Below, one piece after another: positions 33,766 to 46,214 of a stretch of 64,000 nt of DNA. The translations under genes and the position numbers were made by a program. Positions within the stretch are counted from its first letter, which is position 1. The number at the start of each line of letters is the position of its first letter. The DNA comes from Aeromicrobium senzhongii. Lineage in GTDB: Bacteria > Actinomycetota > Actinomycetes > Propionibacteriales > Nocardioidaceae. The notes beneath the pieces are model-generated. The model did no database searches, was not told the origin of the DNA, and worked only from the letters and a program-made list of their open reading frames with translations. The stretch covers positions 434,001 through 498,000 of the forward strand of contig NZ_CP060587.1 of NCBI RefSeq assembly GCF_014334735.1. Reading direction: 5' to 3'.

Positions 33766-33771
33766 TAGGGT
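33766..33771 (+). promoter_or_regulatory. Possible -10 (TAGGGT) upstream of tuf
   Basis: TAGGGT about 80 nt before the tuf GTG; no convincing -35 at 17-18 bp. tuf may also be read from the str promoter. Confidence 0.25.
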
Positions 33772-33851
33772 TGCCAGAGGTTCGCTCCGACGCGTTCCAC
33801 ACGGCGTTTCAGTCAACAAGATCTAGATACACCAAAACCAGGAGGGCCCCA

Positions 33852-35045
<1,194 letters not shown>

Positions 35046-35070
35046 TCTGATCTGACACGCACTGCGTGAG

Positions 35071-35109
35071 GAACCCCCGAGGCTTCGGCCTCGGGGGTTC
35101 TTTCTTTTT
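35071..35109 (+). terminator. Strong intrinsic terminator after tuf
   Basis: 13-bp stem GAACCCCCGAGGC/GCCTCGGGGGTTC, TTCG tetraloop, then TTTCTTTTT. The best canonical terminator in the window. Confidence 0.95.
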
Positions 35110-35131
35110 CCGGCGCCGCCGCGCCGCCCGG

Positions 35132-35137
35132 TAGCCT
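35132..35137 (+). promoter_or_regulatory. -10 element (TAGCCT), leaderless
   Basis: TAGCCT ends 6 nt before the GTG at 35144. Confidence 0.4.
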
Positions 35138-35143
35138 CGCGGT

Positions 35144-36052
35144 GTGGGCCATGATCACGCGCACGGCGCCGGAGTGAAGCACCGAGGACGCCTCGGACTC
35201 GTCCTGGCGCTCACACTCTCGGTCCTCGTCCTGCAGGTGGTCGTGGGCCTCGTGACCGGCTCGCTGGCGTTGCTCGCCGACGCCGGCCACCTGCTCAGCG
35301 ACTCGTTCGGCCTGGTCCTCGCGCTGGCGGCCATCGCGGTGGCCCAGCGACCCGCGGGGGCGCGCAGCACCTACGGCTTCCATCGCACGGAGGTGCTGGC
35401 CGCCGGACTCAACGCCCTGATCCTGATCGGTCTGTGTGTCGCCATCGTGATCGGCGCCGTGCGACGGCTCGAGGATCCGCCCGCGATCGAGGGCGGCTGG
35501 GTCCTCGCCGCCGGCGTCGTCGGCCTGGTCGTCAACGTGGTCGGGCTGCTCGTGCTGCGCTCCGGCGCCCAAGAGAGCCTGAACGTGCGGGGCGCCTACC
35601 TGGAGGTCATGGGCGACACCCTGGGCTCCGTGGCGGTCATCGGGTCGGCCGTCGTCATCCTCGCGACGGGCTGGTACCCGGCGGACCCGCTCGCGTCCCT
35701 GCTGATCGCCGCACTCATCGTGCCCCGTGCCGTCTCGCTGCTGCGTGACGTCGCCGAGGTCCTGCTCGAGGCCAGCCCGCGCGATGTCGACCTCGACGCC
35801 GTGCGGAACCACATCCTCGGCGTCCGCGGTGTCGTGGACGTCCACGACCTCCACGTCTGGACCATCACCAGCGGGATGCCGGTGATGAGCGCCCACGTCG
35901 TCGTCGACGAGAGCGTGGTCGACATGGGCGACGCCCACGCGGTGCTCGACCAGCTCGGCGAGTGCCTCAGCGGTCATTTCGACGTGGCCCACTCGACCTT
36001 CCAGCTGGAGCCGGCGGGCCACCTCGAGAACGAGAGTCACCGCCACCGGTAG
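35144..36052 (+). CDS. Cation diffusion facilitator (CzcD-type metal efflux)
   Basis: 302-residue inner-membrane antiporter exporting Zn2+ or a similar divalent ion. The His-rich start GHDHAHG, six helices with the metal-site pattern [14 protein letters not shown] in helix 2 and a matching [11 protein letters not shown] in helix 5, and a cytoplasmic ferredoxin-like domain ([22 protein letters not shown]) are visible, ending in a His-containing tail. It lies alone between the tuf terminator and the rpsJ promoter, with a likely leaderless GTG start. Confidence 0.88.
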   Translation: MGHDHAHGAGVKHRGRLGLVLALTLSVLVLQVVVGLVTGSLALLADAGHLLSDSFGLVLALAAIAVAQRPAGARSTYGFHRTEVLAAGLNALILIGLCVAIVIGAVRRLEDPPAIEGGWVLAAGVVGLVVNVVGLLVLRSGAQESLNVRGAYLEVMGDTLGSVAVIGSAVVILATGWYPADPLASLLIAALIVPRAVSLLRDVAEVLLEASPRDVDLDAVRNHILGVRGVVDVHDLHVWTITSGMPVMSAHVVVDESVVDMGDAHAVLDQLGECLSGHFDVAHSTFQLEPAGHLENESHRHR

Positions 36053-36405
36053 GTCACCGTCCCGGGGCGGGTGTGACGAGGCCGACGACGTTCCACAGGC
36101 CCCGATTTGGAAACTCCGGGAGATGTCTGTCAGAATGGTCAGGTTGCCCCGGCATGTTCGCGGTGGCTCCTGCGGTTGGGAACTCACGCCCAGCTCAACG
36201 CACGAGCCGAACCCGAGTCCATGTTGTCCGGCCAGCCGCACCGCATCGCGGGGCGGAGCCGGTCCAACCACCTAACTCGAGAAGTGTGTGTTCCTCTGTG
36301 CCCCGCAGGCACCGCGACACGCCCGACCTCGGGGAACGGAGACGGGGGCATGCCTACCCCGAACCCGGGGGCTGGCGAAGACGAACGTAAAGGACGAGCG
36401 AGAGC
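36053..36405 (+). promoter_or_regulatory. rpsJ promoter and long leader region
   Basis: This 353-bp gap holds the promoter TTGGAA (36107-36112, within CCGATTTGGA), an 18-bp spacer and CAGAAT (36131-36136), then a leader of about 260 nt before rpsJ. Short GC-rich complementary stretches (CCCCGAACCCGGGG near 36357) occur close to the ribosome binding site. S10-operon leaders are L4-controlled in enterobacteria; whether that holds here is unknown. I see no convincing gene. Confidence 0.6.
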
Positions 36406-36714
36406 ATGGCGGGACAAAAGATCCGTATCCGGCTCAAGGCCTACGACCACGAGGTCATTGACTCCTCGGCGAAGAAGATCGTCGACACCGTGACCCGGAC
36501 CGGCGCCAAGGTCGCCGGCCCCGTGCCGCTTCCGACGGAGAAGAACGTGTACTGCGTCATCCGTTCGCCGCACAAGTACAAGGACAGCCGCGAGCACTTC
36601 GAGATGCGCACCCACAAGCGGCTCATCGACATCATCGACCCGACGCCCAAGACCGTCGACTCGCTCATGCGACTCGACCTGCCGGCCGGCGTCGACATCG
36701 AGATCAAGCTCTGA
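36406..36714 (+). CDS. rpsJ: 30S ribosomal protein S10 (uS10)
   Basis: 102-residue 30S head protein and NusB/NusG partner in transcription-translation coupling. [21 protein letters not shown] and [19 protein letters not shown] are family hallmarks. First gene of the long S10-spc run that continues without an obvious break to rplO. Confidence 0.98.
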   Translation: MAGQKIRIRLKAYDHEVIDSSAKKIVDTVTRTGAKVAGPVPLPTEKNVYCVIRSPHKYKDSREHFEMRTHKRLIDIIDPTPKTVDSLMRLDLPAGVDIEIKL

Positions 36715-36730
36715 GGGAGGGACGCACACC

Positions 36731-37384
36731 ATGAGCAGCAGCACACTCACCGCGCGCGGCCTTCTCGGCCGCAAGCTCGGGATGACGCAGGTCTGGGACG
36801 AGAACAACCGGGTCGTCCCGGTGACCGTCCTCGAGGCCTCCACGAACATCGTCACCCAGATCCGGACGCGCGAGACCGATGGCTACAGCGCCATCCAGCT
36901 CGGCTACGGCGAGGTCGACGGACGCAAGCTGAACAAGCCCCAGGCGGGCCACTTCGCGAAGGCCGGCGTCACGCCGCGCCGCCACATCGTGGAGATCCGC
37001 ACGGAGGCCGTCGCCGACTACACCCTCGGCCAGGAGATCTCGCCCGAGATCTTCGCCGCCGGTGACAAGGTCGACGTGACCGCCACCAGCAAGGGCAAGG
37101 GCTTCGCCGGCGTCATGAAGCGTCACGGCTTCGCCGGCGTCTCCGCCTCGCACGGCGCGCACCGCAACCACCGCAAGCCCGGCTCGATCGGTGGCTGCGC
37201 CACCCCGGGCCGTGTCTTCAAGGGTCTGCGCATGGCGGGCCACATGGGCACGGACACCGTGACCACCCAGAACCTCACCGTCCACGCGGTCGACACCGAG
37301 CGGGGCCTCATCCTGGTCAAGGGCGCTGTGCCCGGGGCCAAGGGCGCTCTCGTCGTCATCCGCTCCGCTGCGAAGGGAGCCTGA
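36731..37384 (+). CDS. rplC: 50S ribosomal protein L3 (uL3)
   Basis: 217-residue early assembly protein near the peptidyl transferase centre. [12 protein letters not shown] at the N-terminus and [15 protein letters not shown] with [14 protein letters not shown] in the central loop are conserved. GAGGGAGG ribosome binding site, 16 bp after rpsJ. Confidence 0.98.
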   Translation: MSSSTLTARGLLGRKLGMTQVWDENNRVVPVTVLEASTNIVTQIRTRETDGYSAIQLGYGEVDGRKLNKPQAGHFAKAGVTPRRHIVEIRTEAVADYTLGQEISPEIFAAGDKVDVTATSKGKGFAGVMKRHGFAGVSASHGAHRNHRKPGSIGGCATPGRVFKGLRMAGHMGTDTVTTQNLTVHAVDTERGLILVKGAVPGAKGALVVIRSAAKGA

Positions 37385-37389
37385 CCGAC

Positions 37390-38364
37390 ATGGCACAGAC
37401 CATCGACGTCGACCTGCCCGTCGACATCTTCGACGCCCGCGTCAGCATTCCGTTGATGCACCAGGTCGTCACCGCACAGCTCGCCGCCGCCCGTCAGGGC
37501 ACGCACGACGTCAAGTCGCGCGGCGAGGTCCGTGGTGGCGGCAAGAAGCCGTACCGCCAGAAGGGCACCGGCCGCGCCCGTCAGGGCTCGATCCGCGCGC
37601 CCCAGTACAACGGTGGTGGCGTCGTTCACGGCCCCACGCCGCGTTCGTACGACCAGCGCACGCCCAAGAAGATGAAGGCCGCCGCCCTGCGCGGTGCCCT
37701 CACCGACCGGGCCCGCAGTGGCCGTCTGCACGTCGTCGAGTCCTTCGTGACCGGTGACGCGCCGTCGACCAAGGCAGCGCTCGCCGTGGTGCGCGACCTC
37801 ACGATCCGTCCCCGCGTGCTCGTGGTCCTGGACCGCGACGACGCCGTGACGGCCAAGAGCCTGCGCAACGCCGAGCTGATCGCCACGATCACCTTCGACC
37901 AGCTCAACACGTACGACGTGCTGCTGGCCGACGACGTGGTGTTCACCAAGGCCGCGTTCGACGCCTTCGTGGCGGCGCGCTCGGCTGAGGGTGTCGACAC
38001 GGTCAAGCTGAGCCAGGCGGTCGTCGAGTCCGACGCCCCCGCGGCCAAGCCGGCCAAGAAGACGGCCAAGAAGGTCGCGGCCCAGGCCGAGACCGCCCCG
38101 GTCGAGACCGCCCCGGCGGACGAGCCCAAGGCCGGCGCCACGAAGACCCAGCCGTACGGCCCGGGTTCGAAGGCGCCGCTCGCCAGCGGCAACGCGCCCA
38201 AGGGTCACGAGATCAAGGGCAACGAGAACTCGAAGAAGTACCACACGCCTGACAGCCAGTGGTACGACCAGACGGTCGCCGAGGTCTGGTTCGACTCCGT
38301 CGAGAGCGCCGAGGCCGCTGGCTTCGCTCCCGCCGGTGGCGCCGAGGCCCAGGAGGAGAACTGA
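37390..38364 (+). CDS. rplD: 50S ribosomal protein L4 (uL4) with extra C-terminal domain
   Basis: 324 residues, about 100 more than usual for uL4. Residues 1 to about 215 are a complete uL4: the exit-tunnel loop [16 protein letters not shown] and the C-terminal strand-helix region ending [11 protein letters not shown]. An Ala/Lys linker (about 216-248, [14 protein letters not shown]) joins a separate module (about 249-315) with [36 protein letters not shown] and EAAGF. That pattern resembles the small C-terminal module named sunset domain in some actinobacterial proteins (from memory). The tail is in frame with no stop and overlaps rplW by one base, so it is not a sequencing read-through. Confidence 0.93.
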   Translation: MAQTIDVDLPVDIFDARVSIPLMHQVVTAQLAAARQGTHDVKSRGEVRGGGKKPYRQKGTGRARQGSIRAPQYNGGGVVHGPTPRSYDQRTPKKMKAAALRGALTDRARSGRLHVVESFVTGDAPSTKAALAVVRDLTIRPRVLVVLDRDDAVTAKSLRNAELIATITFDQLNTYDVLLADDVVFTKAAFDAFVAARSAEGVDTVKLSQAVVESDAPAAKPAKKTAKKVAAQAETAPVETAPADEPKAGATKTQPYGPGSKAPLASGNAPKGHEIKGNENSKKYHTPDSQWYDQTVAEVWFDSVESAEAAGFAPAGGAEAQEEN

Positions 38365-38666
38365 TGACCAACCACGGAACCTTCGCCCGGGACGTCCTGA
38401 TCGCCCCGGTCGTCAGCGAGAAGAGCTACGGCCTCCTCGACGACAACAAGTACACGTTCCTGGTCCACCCGGACGCCAACAAGACCCAGATCAAGATCGC
38501 CGTCGAGGAGATCTTCGGGGTCAAGGTCACCGGTGTGAACACGATCAACCGCAAGGGCAAGGCCCGTCGCACTCGCAACGGTGTCGGCAAGCGCAAGGAC
38601 ACCAAGCGCGCCGTCGTCAGCGTGGTCGCCGGCCAGAGCATCGACATCTTCTCGAGCCCGAGCTGA
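38364..38666 (+). CDS. rplW: 50S ribosomal protein L23 (uL23)
   Basis: 100-residue exit-tunnel protein, docking site for trigger factor and [25 protein letters not shown] and [12 protein letters not shown] are typical. The ATG uses the last base of the rplD stop, and GGAGGAGA lies within the end of rplD. Confidence 0.97.
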   Translation: MTNHGTFARDVLIAPVVSEKSYGLLDDNKYTFLVHPDANKTQIKIAVEEIFGVKVTGVNTINRKGKARRTRNGVGKRKDTKRAVVSVVAGQSIDIFSSPS

Positions 38667-38679
38667 AGGACTGACTGAC

Positions 38680-39507
<828 letters not shown>

Positions 39508-39527
39508 GAGAGGACCTGGAGAAAAAG

Positions 39528-39809
39528 ATGCCTCGTAGTTTGAAGAAGGGTCCCTTCGTTGACGGCCACCTTGAGAAGAAGGTGGACGCCCAGAACGCAG
39601 CCGAGACCCACAACGTGATCAAGACGTGGTCGCGCCGCTCGATGATCCTGCCGTCCTTCATCGGACACACGATCGCCGTGCACGACGGCCGCAAGCACGT
39701 TCCCGTGTTCATCACCGACTCGATGGTCGGCCACAAGCTGGGGGAGTTCGCTCCCACCCGCACGTTCAAGGGCCACGAGAAGGACGACCGGAAGGCGAAG
39801 CGCCGATGA
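39528..39809 (+). CDS. rpsS: 30S ribosomal protein S19 (uS19)
   Basis: 93-residue 30S head protein contacting the A-site finger. [14 protein letters not shown] and the C-terminal [15 protein letters not shown] are diagnostic. Its stop overlaps the rplV start by 4 bp (ATGA). Confidence 0.98.
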   Translation: MPRSLKKGPFVDGHLEKKVDAQNAAETHNVIKTWSRRSMILPSFIGHTIAVHDGRKHVPVFITDSMVGHKLGEFAPTRTFKGHEKDDRKAKRR

Positions 39810-40222
39810 GTGCCACTACCCGCGACAACGTGAGCGAGCGCCGCGCGCGCCTGCTCGGCGACCGTCCCGGAGCCTTCGCCGTGGCGCGCTACGTGCGTGT
39901 CACCGCGCAGAAGTCCCGCCGTGTCGCCGACCTGATCCGCGGCTCGCGCGTCGAGGATGCCCTGACCATGCTGAAGTTCCAGCCGCAGGCTGTGGCCGAG
40001 AACTTCTACAAGCTGGTCGATTCGGCAGCCGCGAACGCCGAGACCACCGAGGGTCTGGATCGTTCGACCCTGGTCATCACCACGGTGATGGTCGACGAGG
40101 GTCCGACGATGAAGCGCTGGCGCCCCCGCGCCAAGGGTGCGGCCAACCGCATCCTCAAGCGCACGAGCCACCTGACGGTGGTCGTCGAACCCGCAACCGA
40201 TGAGAAGAAGGGTGGCAACTGA
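39806..40222 (+). CDS. rplV: 50S ribosomal protein L22 (uL22)
   Basis: 138-residue exit-tunnel protein whose beta-hairpin lines the macrolide site. [15 protein letters not shown] and the hairpin segment [15 protein letters not shown] are conserved with no insertion. Coupled to rpsS by an ATGA overlap. Confidence 0.98.
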   Translation: MSATTRDNVSERRARLLGDRPGAFAVARYVRVTAQKSRRVADLIRGSRVEDALTMLKFQPQAVAENFYKLVDSAAANAETTEGLDRSTLVITTVMVDEGPTMKRWRPRAKGAANRILKRTSHLTVVVEPATDEKKGGN

Positions 40223-40223
40223 C

Positions 40224-41030
40224 ATGGGTCAGAAGATCAACCCGCACGGTTTCCGCCTGGGCATCTCCACGGATCACAAGAGCCGTTGGTACGCCGACAA
40301 GCTGTACTCCAGCTACGTCGGTGAGGACGTCAAGATCCGTCGCCTGCTGACCAAGGGCATGGACCGCGCCGGCATCAGCCGCGTCGAGATCGAGCGCACC
40401 CGCGATCGGGTCCGTGTGGACATCCACACGGCTCGTCCGGGCATCGTGATCGGCCGTCGTGGCGCCGAGGCCGACCGCATCCGCGGCGACCTCGAGAAGC
40501 TGACCGGCAAGCAGGTCCAGCTGAACATCCTCGAGGTCAAGCAGCCCGAGATGGACGCGCAGCTCGTCGCGCAGGGCGTGGCCGAGCAGCTCTCCGGTCG
40601 TGTGCAGTTCCGCCGTGCCATGCGCAAGGCGATGCAGACGACGATGCGCTCCGGTGCCAAGGGCATCCGGATCCAGTGCTCGGGTCGTCTCGGCGGCGCC
40701 GAGATGAGCCGCTCGGAGTTCTACCGCGAGGGTCGCGTCCCGCTGCACACGCTGCGCGCCGACGTCGACTACGGCTTCTACGAGGCCAAGACGACCTTCG
40801 GCCGCATCGGCGTGAAGGTCTGGATCTACAAGGGCGAGGTCGCCGGTACCCGGGCCGAGCGCGAGGCCGAAGCGGCCCGTCGCGCTGCTGCTCCCGGCAG
40901 CCGTCGTCCCGGTCGTGGAGAGCGTGGCGGCCGCCGCCCCGCTCGTGACGCCGCTCCCGCTGCCGCGCCGGCTGCCGCCGAGGCGGCTCCCGCGGCCGCT
41001 CCTGCGGCCACCGAAGGAGTTGAGTCCTGA
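40224..41030 (+). CDS. rpsC: 30S ribosomal protein S3 (uS3)
   Basis: 268-residue mRNA-entry-channel protein. KH domain [17 protein letters not shown] and the C-terminal domain with [19 protein letters not shown] are complete by about residue 212. An Arg/Gly- then Ala/Pro-rich tail of about 55 residues follows, a common actinobacterial extension. The last base of its stop starts rplP. Confidence 0.98.
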   Translation: MGQKINPHGFRLGISTDHKSRWYADKLYSSYVGEDVKIRRLLTKGMDRAGISRVEIERTRDRVRVDIHTARPGIVIGRRGAEADRIRGDLEKLTGKQVQLNILEVKQPEMDAQLVAQGVAEQLSGRVQFRRAMRKAMQTTMRSGAKGIRIQCSGRLGGAEMSRSEFYREGRVPLHTLRADVDYGFYEAKTTFGRIGVKVWIYKGEVAGTRAEREAEAARRAAAPGSRRPGRGERGGRRPARDAAPAAAPAAAEAAPAAAPAATEGVES

Positions 41031-41449
41031 TGTTGATGCCCCGTCGCGTCAAGTACCGCAAGCAGCACCACCCCAAGCGGCGTGGCATGGCCAAGGGAGG
41101 CACGGAGCTCGCTTTCGGCGACTTCGGCATCCAGGCCGTCGAGGGTCACTACGTGACCAACCGTCAGATCGAGTCCGCTCGTATCGCCATGACCCGTCAC
41201 ATCAAGCGTGGCGGCAAGGTCTGGATCAACATCTACCCGGACCGCCCGCTGACCAAGAAGCCCGCCGAGACCCGCATGGGTTCCGGTAAGGGCTCGCCCG
41301 AGTGGTGGGTCGCCAACGTCAAGCCCGGTCGCGTGATGTTCGAGCTCTCGGGCGTCACCGAGGAGGTCGCCCGTGAGGCGATGCGCCGCGCGATTCACAA
41401 ACTGCCGATGAAGGCCCGCTTCATCACCCGCGAGACAGGAGACCTGTGA
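41030..41449 (+). CDS. rplP: 50S ribosomal protein L16 (uL16)
   Basis: 139-residue protein at the tRNA A-site elbow. [22 protein letters not shown] is typical; start ATG 41030 (MLMPRR) or ATG 41036 (MPRR) are both possible. [18 protein letters not shown] is conserved. Confidence 0.97.
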   Translation: MLMPRRVKYRKQHHPKRRGMAKGGTELAFGDFGIQAVEGHYVTNRQIESARIAMTRHIKRGGKVWINIYPDRPLTKKPAETRMGSGKGSPEWWVANVKPGRVMFELSGVTEEVAREAMRRAIHKLPMKARFITRETGDL

Positions 41450-41682
41450 TGGCAAGCAACGCCGCAGAACTCCGCGACCTCACCGCCGATGACCTGGCCG
41501 CGAAGCTGAAGGAGGCCAAGGAGGAGCTGTTCAACCTGCGCTTCCAGAACGCCACCGGTCAGCTCGACAACACCGCGCGTCTGCGCACGGTGCGCAAGGA
41601 CATCGCGCGCATCTACACGGTCATCCGTGAGCGCGAGCTCGGCATCATCGAGCCGCTGCCGAATGAGGGGGCGAAGGCATGA
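41449..41682 (+). CDS. rpmC: 50S ribosomal protein L29 (uL29)
   Basis: 77-residue helical protein beside L23 at the tunnel exit. [33 protein letters not shown] is the family core in two helices. ATG 41449 shares its base with the rplP stop; a GTG one codon earlier is less likely. Confidence 0.95.
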   Translation: MASNAAELRDLTADDLAAKLKEAKEELFNLRFQNATGQLDNTARLRTVRKDIARIYTVIRERELGIIEPLPNEGAKA

Positions 41683-41960
41683 GCACGAAGGACAACGAAG
41701 TGAGCAACGAGCGCGCCGCACGTAAGATCCGCGAGGGTCTGGTCGTCAGCGACAAGATGGACAAGACCGTCGTCGTCAGCATCGAGGAGCGCTTCAAGCA
41801 CCCTCTGTACGGCAAGGTCCTGCGCCGCAACATCAAGCTGAAGGCTCACGACGAGGCCAACGAGGCCGGCATCGGCGACCGCGTGCTCCTGTCGGAGACG
41901 CGTCCGCTGTCGGCCACCAAGCGTTGGCGCATCGTCGAGATCCTCGAGAAGGCGAAGTGA
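41679..41960 (+). CDS. rpsQ: 30S ribosomal protein S17 (uS17)
   Basis: 93-residue OB-fold protein. [19 protein letters not shown] and [15 protein letters not shown] are diagnostic. The N-terminus has about 12 extra polar residues, and a GTG at 41700 (VSNERAARK) is a possible internal start. ATGA overlap with rpmC. Confidence 0.95.
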   Translation: MSTKDNEVSNERAARKIREGLVVSDKMDKTVVVSIEERFKHPLYGKVLRRNIKLKAHDEANEAGIGDRVLLSETRPLSATKRWRIVEILEKAK

Positions 41961-41967
41961 GAGACAG

Positions 41968-42336
41968 ATGATTCAGCAGGAGTCGCGACTCAAGGTCGCC
42001 GACAACACGGGTGCCAAGGAGATCCTCTGCATCCGCGTTCTCGGTGGCTCCGGTCGTCGCTACGCCGGTATCGGCGACACGATCGTCGCCACCGTCAAGG
42101 ATGCGATCCCCGGAGGCAACGTCAAGAAGGGCGATGTCGTCAAGGCGGTCATCGTGCGCACCGTCAAGGAGCGCCGCCGTCCCGACGGTTCGTACATCAA
42201 GTTCGACGAGAACGCCGCCGTGATCCTCAAGGCTGACGGCGACCCGCGTGGAACCCGCATCTTCGGCCCCGTGGGCCGCGAGCTGCGCGACAAGAAGTTC
42301 ATGCGCATCATCTCGCTCGCTCCGGAGGTGCTCTGA
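41968..42336 (+). CDS. rplN: 50S ribosomal protein L14 (uL14)
   Basis: 122-residue protein at the subunit interface and silencing-factor RsfS site. [22 protein letters not shown] and [16 protein letters not shown] are conserved. First gene of the classical spc section; no promoter is evident in the 7-bp gap, so it is read through from the S10 genes. Confidence 0.98.
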   Translation: MIQQESRLKVADNTGAKEILCIRVLGGSGRRYAGIGDTIVATVKDAIPGGNVKKGDVVKAVIVRTVKERRRPDGSYIKFDENAAVILKADGDPRGTRIFGPVGRELRDKKFMRIISLAPEVL

Positions 42337-42337
42337 G

Positions 42338-42649
42338 ATGGCTCGAATTCGCAAGGGTGACCAGGTCAAGGTCATCGCTGGTAAGGACAAGGGCGTCGAG
42401 GGCAAGATCATCGCCGTCCTGGAGAACGACCGCGTGATCGTGGAAGGCGTCAACCGGGTGCAGAAGCACACGCGCGCCGGACAGGCCGGAGCCGAGGGCG
42501 GCATCATCACCGCCGAGGCTGCGATCCACGTCTCGAACATCATGCTCGTCGTCGACGCCGACGGTGAGAAGACCACCACCAAGGTCGGCTCTGGCGTCAT
42601 CGACGGCAAGAAGACCCGTATCAGCCGCAAGACCGGAAAGGAGATCTGA
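42338..42649 (+). CDS. rplX: 50S ribosomal protein L24 (uL24)
   Basis: 103-residue assembly initiator with an N-terminal KOW motif ([21 protein letters not shown]). Starts one base after the rplN stop. Confidence 0.97.
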   Translation: MARIRKGDQVKVIAGKDKGVEGKIIAVLENDRVIVEGVNRVQKHTRAGQAGAEGGIITAEAAIHVSNIMLVVDADGEKTTTKVGSGVIDGKKTRISRKTGKEI

Positions 42650-42650
42650 G

Positions 42651-43208
42651 ATGGCCACCACCACCGGTCCCCGCCTCAAGGCGAAGTACCGCGAGGAGAT
42701 CGTCGCCGCGCTGCGCGAGCAGTTCGACTACGACAACGTCATGCAGGTCCCCGGCCTGACCAAGATCGTCGTCAACATGGGCGTCGGTGAGGCGGCCCGC
42801 GACGGCAAGCTCATCGAGGGTGCCATCAAGGACCTCACGGCCATCACCGGCCAGAAGCCCCAGGTCACCCGGGCCCGCAAGTCGATCGCCCAGTTCAAGC
42901 TGCGTGAGGGCATGCCGATCGGCACGCACGTCACGCTGCGTGGCGACCGCATGTGGGAGTTCCTCGACCGTCTCCTGACGCTCGCGCTGCCCCGTATCCG
43001 CGACTTCCGTGGGCTCTCGCCCAAGCAGTTCGACGGCCGTGGCAACTACACGTTCGGTCTGACCGAGCAGGTCATGTTCCACGAGATCGATCAGGACAAG
43101 ATCGATCGCAGCCGGGGCATGGACATCACGGTCGTCACGACGGCCACCAACGACGACGAAGGCCGCGCGCTGCTCAAGCTGCTCGGCTTCCCGTACAAGG
43201 AGAACTGA
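42651..43208 (+). CDS. rplE: 50S ribosomal protein L5 (uL5)
   Basis: 185-residue 5S rRNA binder of the central protuberance. [28 protein letters not shown] and [15 protein letters not shown] are conserved. One base separates it from rplX and one from rpsZ. Confidence 0.98.
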   Translation: MATTTGPRLKAKYREEIVAALREQFDYDNVMQVPGLTKIVVNMGVGEAARDGKLIEGAIKDLTAITGQKPQVTRARKSIAQFKLREGMPIGTHVTLRGDRMWEFLDRLLTLALPRIRDFRGLSPKQFDGRGNYTFGLTEQVMFHEIDQDKIDRSRGMDITVVTTATNDDEGRALLKLLGFPYKEN

Positions 43209-43209
43209 C

Positions 43210-43395
43210 ATGGCGAAGACCGGTCTGAAGGTCAAGCAGGCTCGCACGCCGAAGTTCGGCGTTCGCGGCTACACGCGCTGCCAGCGCTGCGGCCGTCCCC
43301 GCTCCGTCTACCGCAAGTTCGGCCTGTGCCGTATCTGCCTGCGGGAGATGGCGCACCGCGGCGAGCTGCCCGGCGTGACCAAGAGCTCCTGGTAA
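43210..43395 (+). CDS. rpsZ: 30S ribosomal protein S14 type Z (uS14)
   Basis: 61-residue zinc form of S14 in the 30S head. CxxC pairs C24/C27 and C40/C43 bind zinc. A longer zinc-free paralogue, if present, lies elsewhere and would be expected under zinc-starvation control. 97 nt separate it from rpsH. Confidence 0.98.
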   Translation: MAKTGLKVKQARTPKFGVRGYTRCQRCGRPRSVYRKFGLCRICLREMAHRGELPGVTKSSW

Positions 43396-43492
43396 TCACC
43401 ACCACCCAACCGCAGCAGGTCCCCTCCCACCCGCAGGCCCCGGCCGGCGAGCACGAGACGGAAACCGCAGCGAGAAACGGAACACCACTGTT

Positions 43493-43900
43493 ATGACGAT
43501 GACCGATCCGATCGCGGACATGCTGACGCGTGTCCGCAACGGCAACCAGGCGTACCACGATGCCGTGACGATGCCGCACTCCAAGCTCAAGGAGGGCGTC
43601 GCCGCCATCCTGAAGCAGGAGGGCTACATCACCGATTACGCCGTGGCCGACGCCCCCGAGGGTGAGGTCGGCAAGACGCTGACCATCACGCTCAAGTACG
43701 GACCGCACCGCGAGCGCTCGATCGCCGGCATCCGCCGCATCAGCAAGCCGGGCCTGCGTGTCTACGCCAAGTCCAACAACCTTCCGAAGGTCCTCGGCGG
43801 CCTGGGCGTGGCGATCATCTCCACGAGCCAGGGTCTGCAGACCGACCGTCAGGCCAACAACAACGGAGTGGGTGGGGAAGTCCTCGCCTACGTCTGGTGA
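43493..43900 (+). CDS. rpsH: 30S ribosomal protein S8 (uS8)
   Basis: 135-residue central-domain organiser; the spc autorepressor in E. coli. [17 protein letters not shown] and the C-terminal [23 protein letters not shown] are conserved. ATG 43493 or ATG 43499 possible. The 97-nt gap before it, rich in CCACC and CGGCCGG, could hold regulation but shows no clear promoter. Confidence 0.97.
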   Translation: MTMTDPIADMLTRVRNGNQAYHDAVTMPHSKLKEGVAAILKQEGYITDYAVADAPEGEVGKTLTITLKYGPHRERSIAGIRRISKPGLRVYAKSNNLPKVLGGLGVAIISTSQGLQTDRQANNNGVGGEVLAYVW

Positions 43901-43916
43901 CGAGAGGAGACTGAAC

Positions 43917-44459
43917 ATGTCGCGCATCGGCAAGCTCCCCGTCGCCGTACCTTCCGGCGTCGAGGTCAACATCGACGGACAGACCGTCACCGTCAAGGGC
44001 CCCAAGGGCCAGCTCTCGCACACTGTCGCGGAGCCGATCACCGTTCGCAAGGACGATGACGGCGCCCTGTCGGTCGAGCGTCCGAACGACGAGCGTCGCA
44101 GCAAGGCCCTTCACGGCCTGTCGCGCACGCTGGTCAACAACATGGTCATCGGTGTCACCGAGGGCTACGAGAAGAAGCTCGAGATCGTGGGTGTCGGTTA
44201 CCGCGTGCTCCCCAAGGGCCCGTCGGAGATCGAGCTCAACCTCGGCTTCAGCCACCCGGTGCCGTTCACGGCACCCGAGGGCATCACGTTCACCGTCGAG
44301 GGTCCGACCAAGCTGACCGTCTCGGGCATCGACAAGCAGGCCGTGGGCGAGGTCGCCGCCAACATCCGCAAGATCCGCAAGCCGGAGCCGTACAAGGGCA
44401 AGGGCGTTCGGTACGCGGGAGAGCGCATCCTGCGCAAGGCCGGAAAGGCTGGTAAGTAA
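43917..44459 (+). CDS. rplF: 50S ribosomal protein L6 (uL6)
   Basis: 180-residue two-repeat protein near the sarcin-ricin loop. [15 protein letters not shown] and the C-terminal [18 protein letters not shown] are diagnostic. GAGAGGAGA precedes the ATG. Confidence 0.98.
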   Translation: MSRIGKLPVAVPSGVEVNIDGQTVTVKGPKGQLSHTVAEPITVRKDDDGALSVERPNDERRSKALHGLSRTLVNNMVIGVTEGYEKKLEIVGVGYRVLPKGPSEIELNLGFSHPVPFTAPEGITFTVEGPTKLTVSGIDKQAVGEVAANIRKIRKPEPYKGKGVRYAGERILRKAGKAGK

Positions 44460-44462
44460 GCC

Positions 44463-44846
44463 ATGGCAATCTCGATCAAGCACGCCAAGCACACCGCAGG
44501 TCGGGTCGCGTCGCGTCAGCGTCGCCAGATCCGCGGTCGTAAGAAGATCCAGGGTTCGGCCGAGCGTCCTCGTCTGGTCGTCACCCGCTCGAGCAAGCAC
44601 ATCGTCGCCCAGGTCGTCAACGACCTGGAGGGCCACACGCTGGCCTCGGCTTCCACCATGGAGTCGGACCTGCGCTCGTTCGACGGCGACAAGACGGCCA
44701 AGGCGAAGAAGGTCGGCGAGCTGCTCGCCGAGCGCGCCAAGGCCGCCGGCATCGACGCGGTGGTCTTCGACCGCGCCGGCAACAAGTACGCCGGTCGCGT
44801 CGCCGCGCTGGCTGACGGCGCCCGCGAGAACGGGCTGGATTTCTGA
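44463..44846 (+). CDS. rplR: 50S ribosomal protein L18 (uL18)
   Basis: 127-residue 5S rRNA binder. [21 protein letters not shown] and the end [26 protein letters not shown] motif are typical. Three bases after rplF. Confidence 0.97.
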   Translation: MAISIKHAKHTAGRVASRQRRQIRGRKKIQGSAERPRLVVTRSSKHIVAQVVNDLEGHTLASASTMESDLRSFDGDKTAKAKKVGELLAERAKAAGIDAVVFDRAGNKYAGRVAALADGARENGLDF

Positions 44847-44877
44847 TGACCATCACGACGAACAAGGGGAGTGCCGC

Positions 44878-45471
44878 ATGAGCACGCGCCGACAGGGTGG
44901 CGAGCGTCGCGGAGGCCGCGGCGACCGCAACGCCGACAAGTCCAATTACATCGAGAAGGTCGTCACGATCAACCGTGTGGCCAAGGTCGTCAAGGGCGGC
45001 CGGCGCTTCAGCTTCACCGCGCTGGTGATCGTCGGTGACGGCGACGGCCAGGTCGGTATCGGCTACGGCAAGGCCAAGGAAGTCCCGACGGCCATCGCCA
45101 AGGGTGTCGAGGAGGCGAAGAAGTCCTTCTTCCGCGTCCCGCGCATCCAGGGCACCATCCCGCACCCCGTGCAGGGTGAGAAGGCCGCCGGTGTCGTCTT
45201 CCTGCGCCCCGCGTCCCCCGGTACCGGCGTCATCGCCGGTGGTCCGGTCCGCGCCGTGCTGGAGGCCGCTGGCATCCACGACGTCCTGAGCAAGTCGCTC
45301 GGTTCCTCCAACGCGATCAACATCGTCCACGCGACGGTCGAGGCTCTGCGTCTGCTGGAGTCGCCCGAGGACGTGGCTCAGCGCCGCGGCCTGACCGTCG
45401 AGGAAGTTGCTCCTGCGGCCCTCATCCGGGCCGGCAAGGTCAAGTACGGAGAAACGGAGGCGACCGTCTGA
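44878..45471 (+). CDS. rpsE: 30S ribosomal protein S5 (uS5)
   Basis: 197-residue decoding-fidelity protein. The dsRBD-like domain begins [20 protein letters not shown] (spectinomycin loop wild type), and the C-terminal domain has [19 protein letters not shown]. The Gly/Arg-rich N-terminus is longer than in E. coli. Shares one base with rpmD. Confidence 0.98.
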   Translation: MSTRRQGGERRGGRGDRNADKSNYIEKVVTINRVAKVVKGGRRFSFTALVIVGDGDGQVGIGYGKAKEVPTAIAKGVEEAKKSFFRVPRIQGTIPHPVQGEKAAGVVFLRPASPGTGVIAGGPVRAVLEAAGIHDVLSKSLGSSNAINIVHATVEALRLLESPEDVAQRRGLTVEEVAPAALIRAGKVKYGETEATV

Positions 45472-45653
45472 TGGGCAAGATCGAAGTGACCCAGATCCGG
45501 TCCGCGATCGGCCGTGAGTCGAACCAGCGCAACACGCTGCGTTCGCTCGGGCTCAAGCGCATCGGCGACGTCAAGGTCGTCGAGGACCGTCCCGAAATCC
45601 GCGGCATGGTCAACACCATCCCGCACCTTCTCTCCGTGAAGGAGGTGGACTGA
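45471..45653 (+). CDS. rpmD: 50S ribosomal protein L30 (uL30)
   Basis: 60-residue protein; [21 protein letters not shown] and SLGLKRIGD are diagnostic. ATG starts on the last base of rpsE; rplO follows after 2 bp. Confidence 0.97.
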   Translation: MGKIEVTQIRSAIGRESNQRNTLRSLGLKRIGDVKVVEDRPEIRGMVNTIPHLLSVKEVD

Positions 45654-45655
45654 TC

Positions 45656-46096
45656 ATGGCGATCAAGCTGCATCACCTGCGCCCGGCCCCGGGCGCCAAG
45701 AAGGCCAAGACCCGCGTGGGTCGTGGTGAGGGCTCCAAGGGCAAGACCGCTGGTCGTGGCACCAAGGGCACCAAGGCCCGTTACCAGGTGTCCGCCAGCT
45801 TCGAGGGTGGCCAGGTCCCGCTCCACATGCGCCTGCCGAAGCTCAAGGGCTTCACCAACCCGTTCCGGGTCGAGTACCAGGTCGTCAACGTGGGCCGTAT
45901 CGGCGAGCTCTTCGCCGATGGCGGTGCCGTCGACGTGCCGTCCCTCATCGAGAAGGGCGCCGTCCGCAAGGGCAAGCCCGTCAAGGTGCTCGGCGGAGGC
46001 GACATCGACGTCGCGGTCCAGGTGACCGTCGACAAGGTGTCGGCCTCGGCCAAGTCCAAGATCGAGGCCGCCGGCGGCTCGGTCACCGCGTCCTGA
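45656..46096 (+). CDS. rplO: 50S ribosomal protein L15 (uL15)
   Basis: 146-residue late assembly protein. [20 protein letters not shown] and the Gly/Lys-rich [13 protein letters not shown] are conserved. Last gene before a strong terminator, so secY has a separate start of transcription. Confidence 0.98.
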   Translation: MAIKLHHLRPAPGAKKAKTRVGRGEGSKGKTAGRGTKGTKARYQVSASFEGGQVPLHMRLPKLKGFTNPFRVEYQVVNVGRIGELFADGGAVDVPSLIEKGAVRKGKPVKVLGGGDIDVAVQVTVDKVSASAKSKIEAAGGSVTAS

Positions 46097-46126
46097 CGCG
46101 GTAGTTCGGTAGTCGGAAGCGAACGT

Positions 46127-46160
46127 CGGGCGGGTTCTCCCCATGGGGAGAGCCCGCCCG
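46127..46160 (+). terminator. Terminator between rplO and secY
   Basis: Up to 14-16 bp stem (46127-46142 with 46145-46160, one G-U) centred on CCATGG, followed by TTTCGC. It ends the S10-spc transcript. Confidence 0.85.
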
Positions 46161-46214
46161 TTTCGCTCACTGTTACAGTCAGACGGCGTCAAGCCGTGAA
46201 GCGGGAGGAAGTCC

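Noticed and set aside
46150..46179. Full promoter for secY
   Set aside because: TACAGT looks like a -10, but no reasonable -35 exists at 16-18 bp, because that region is the terminator stem; noted only in the secY entry.
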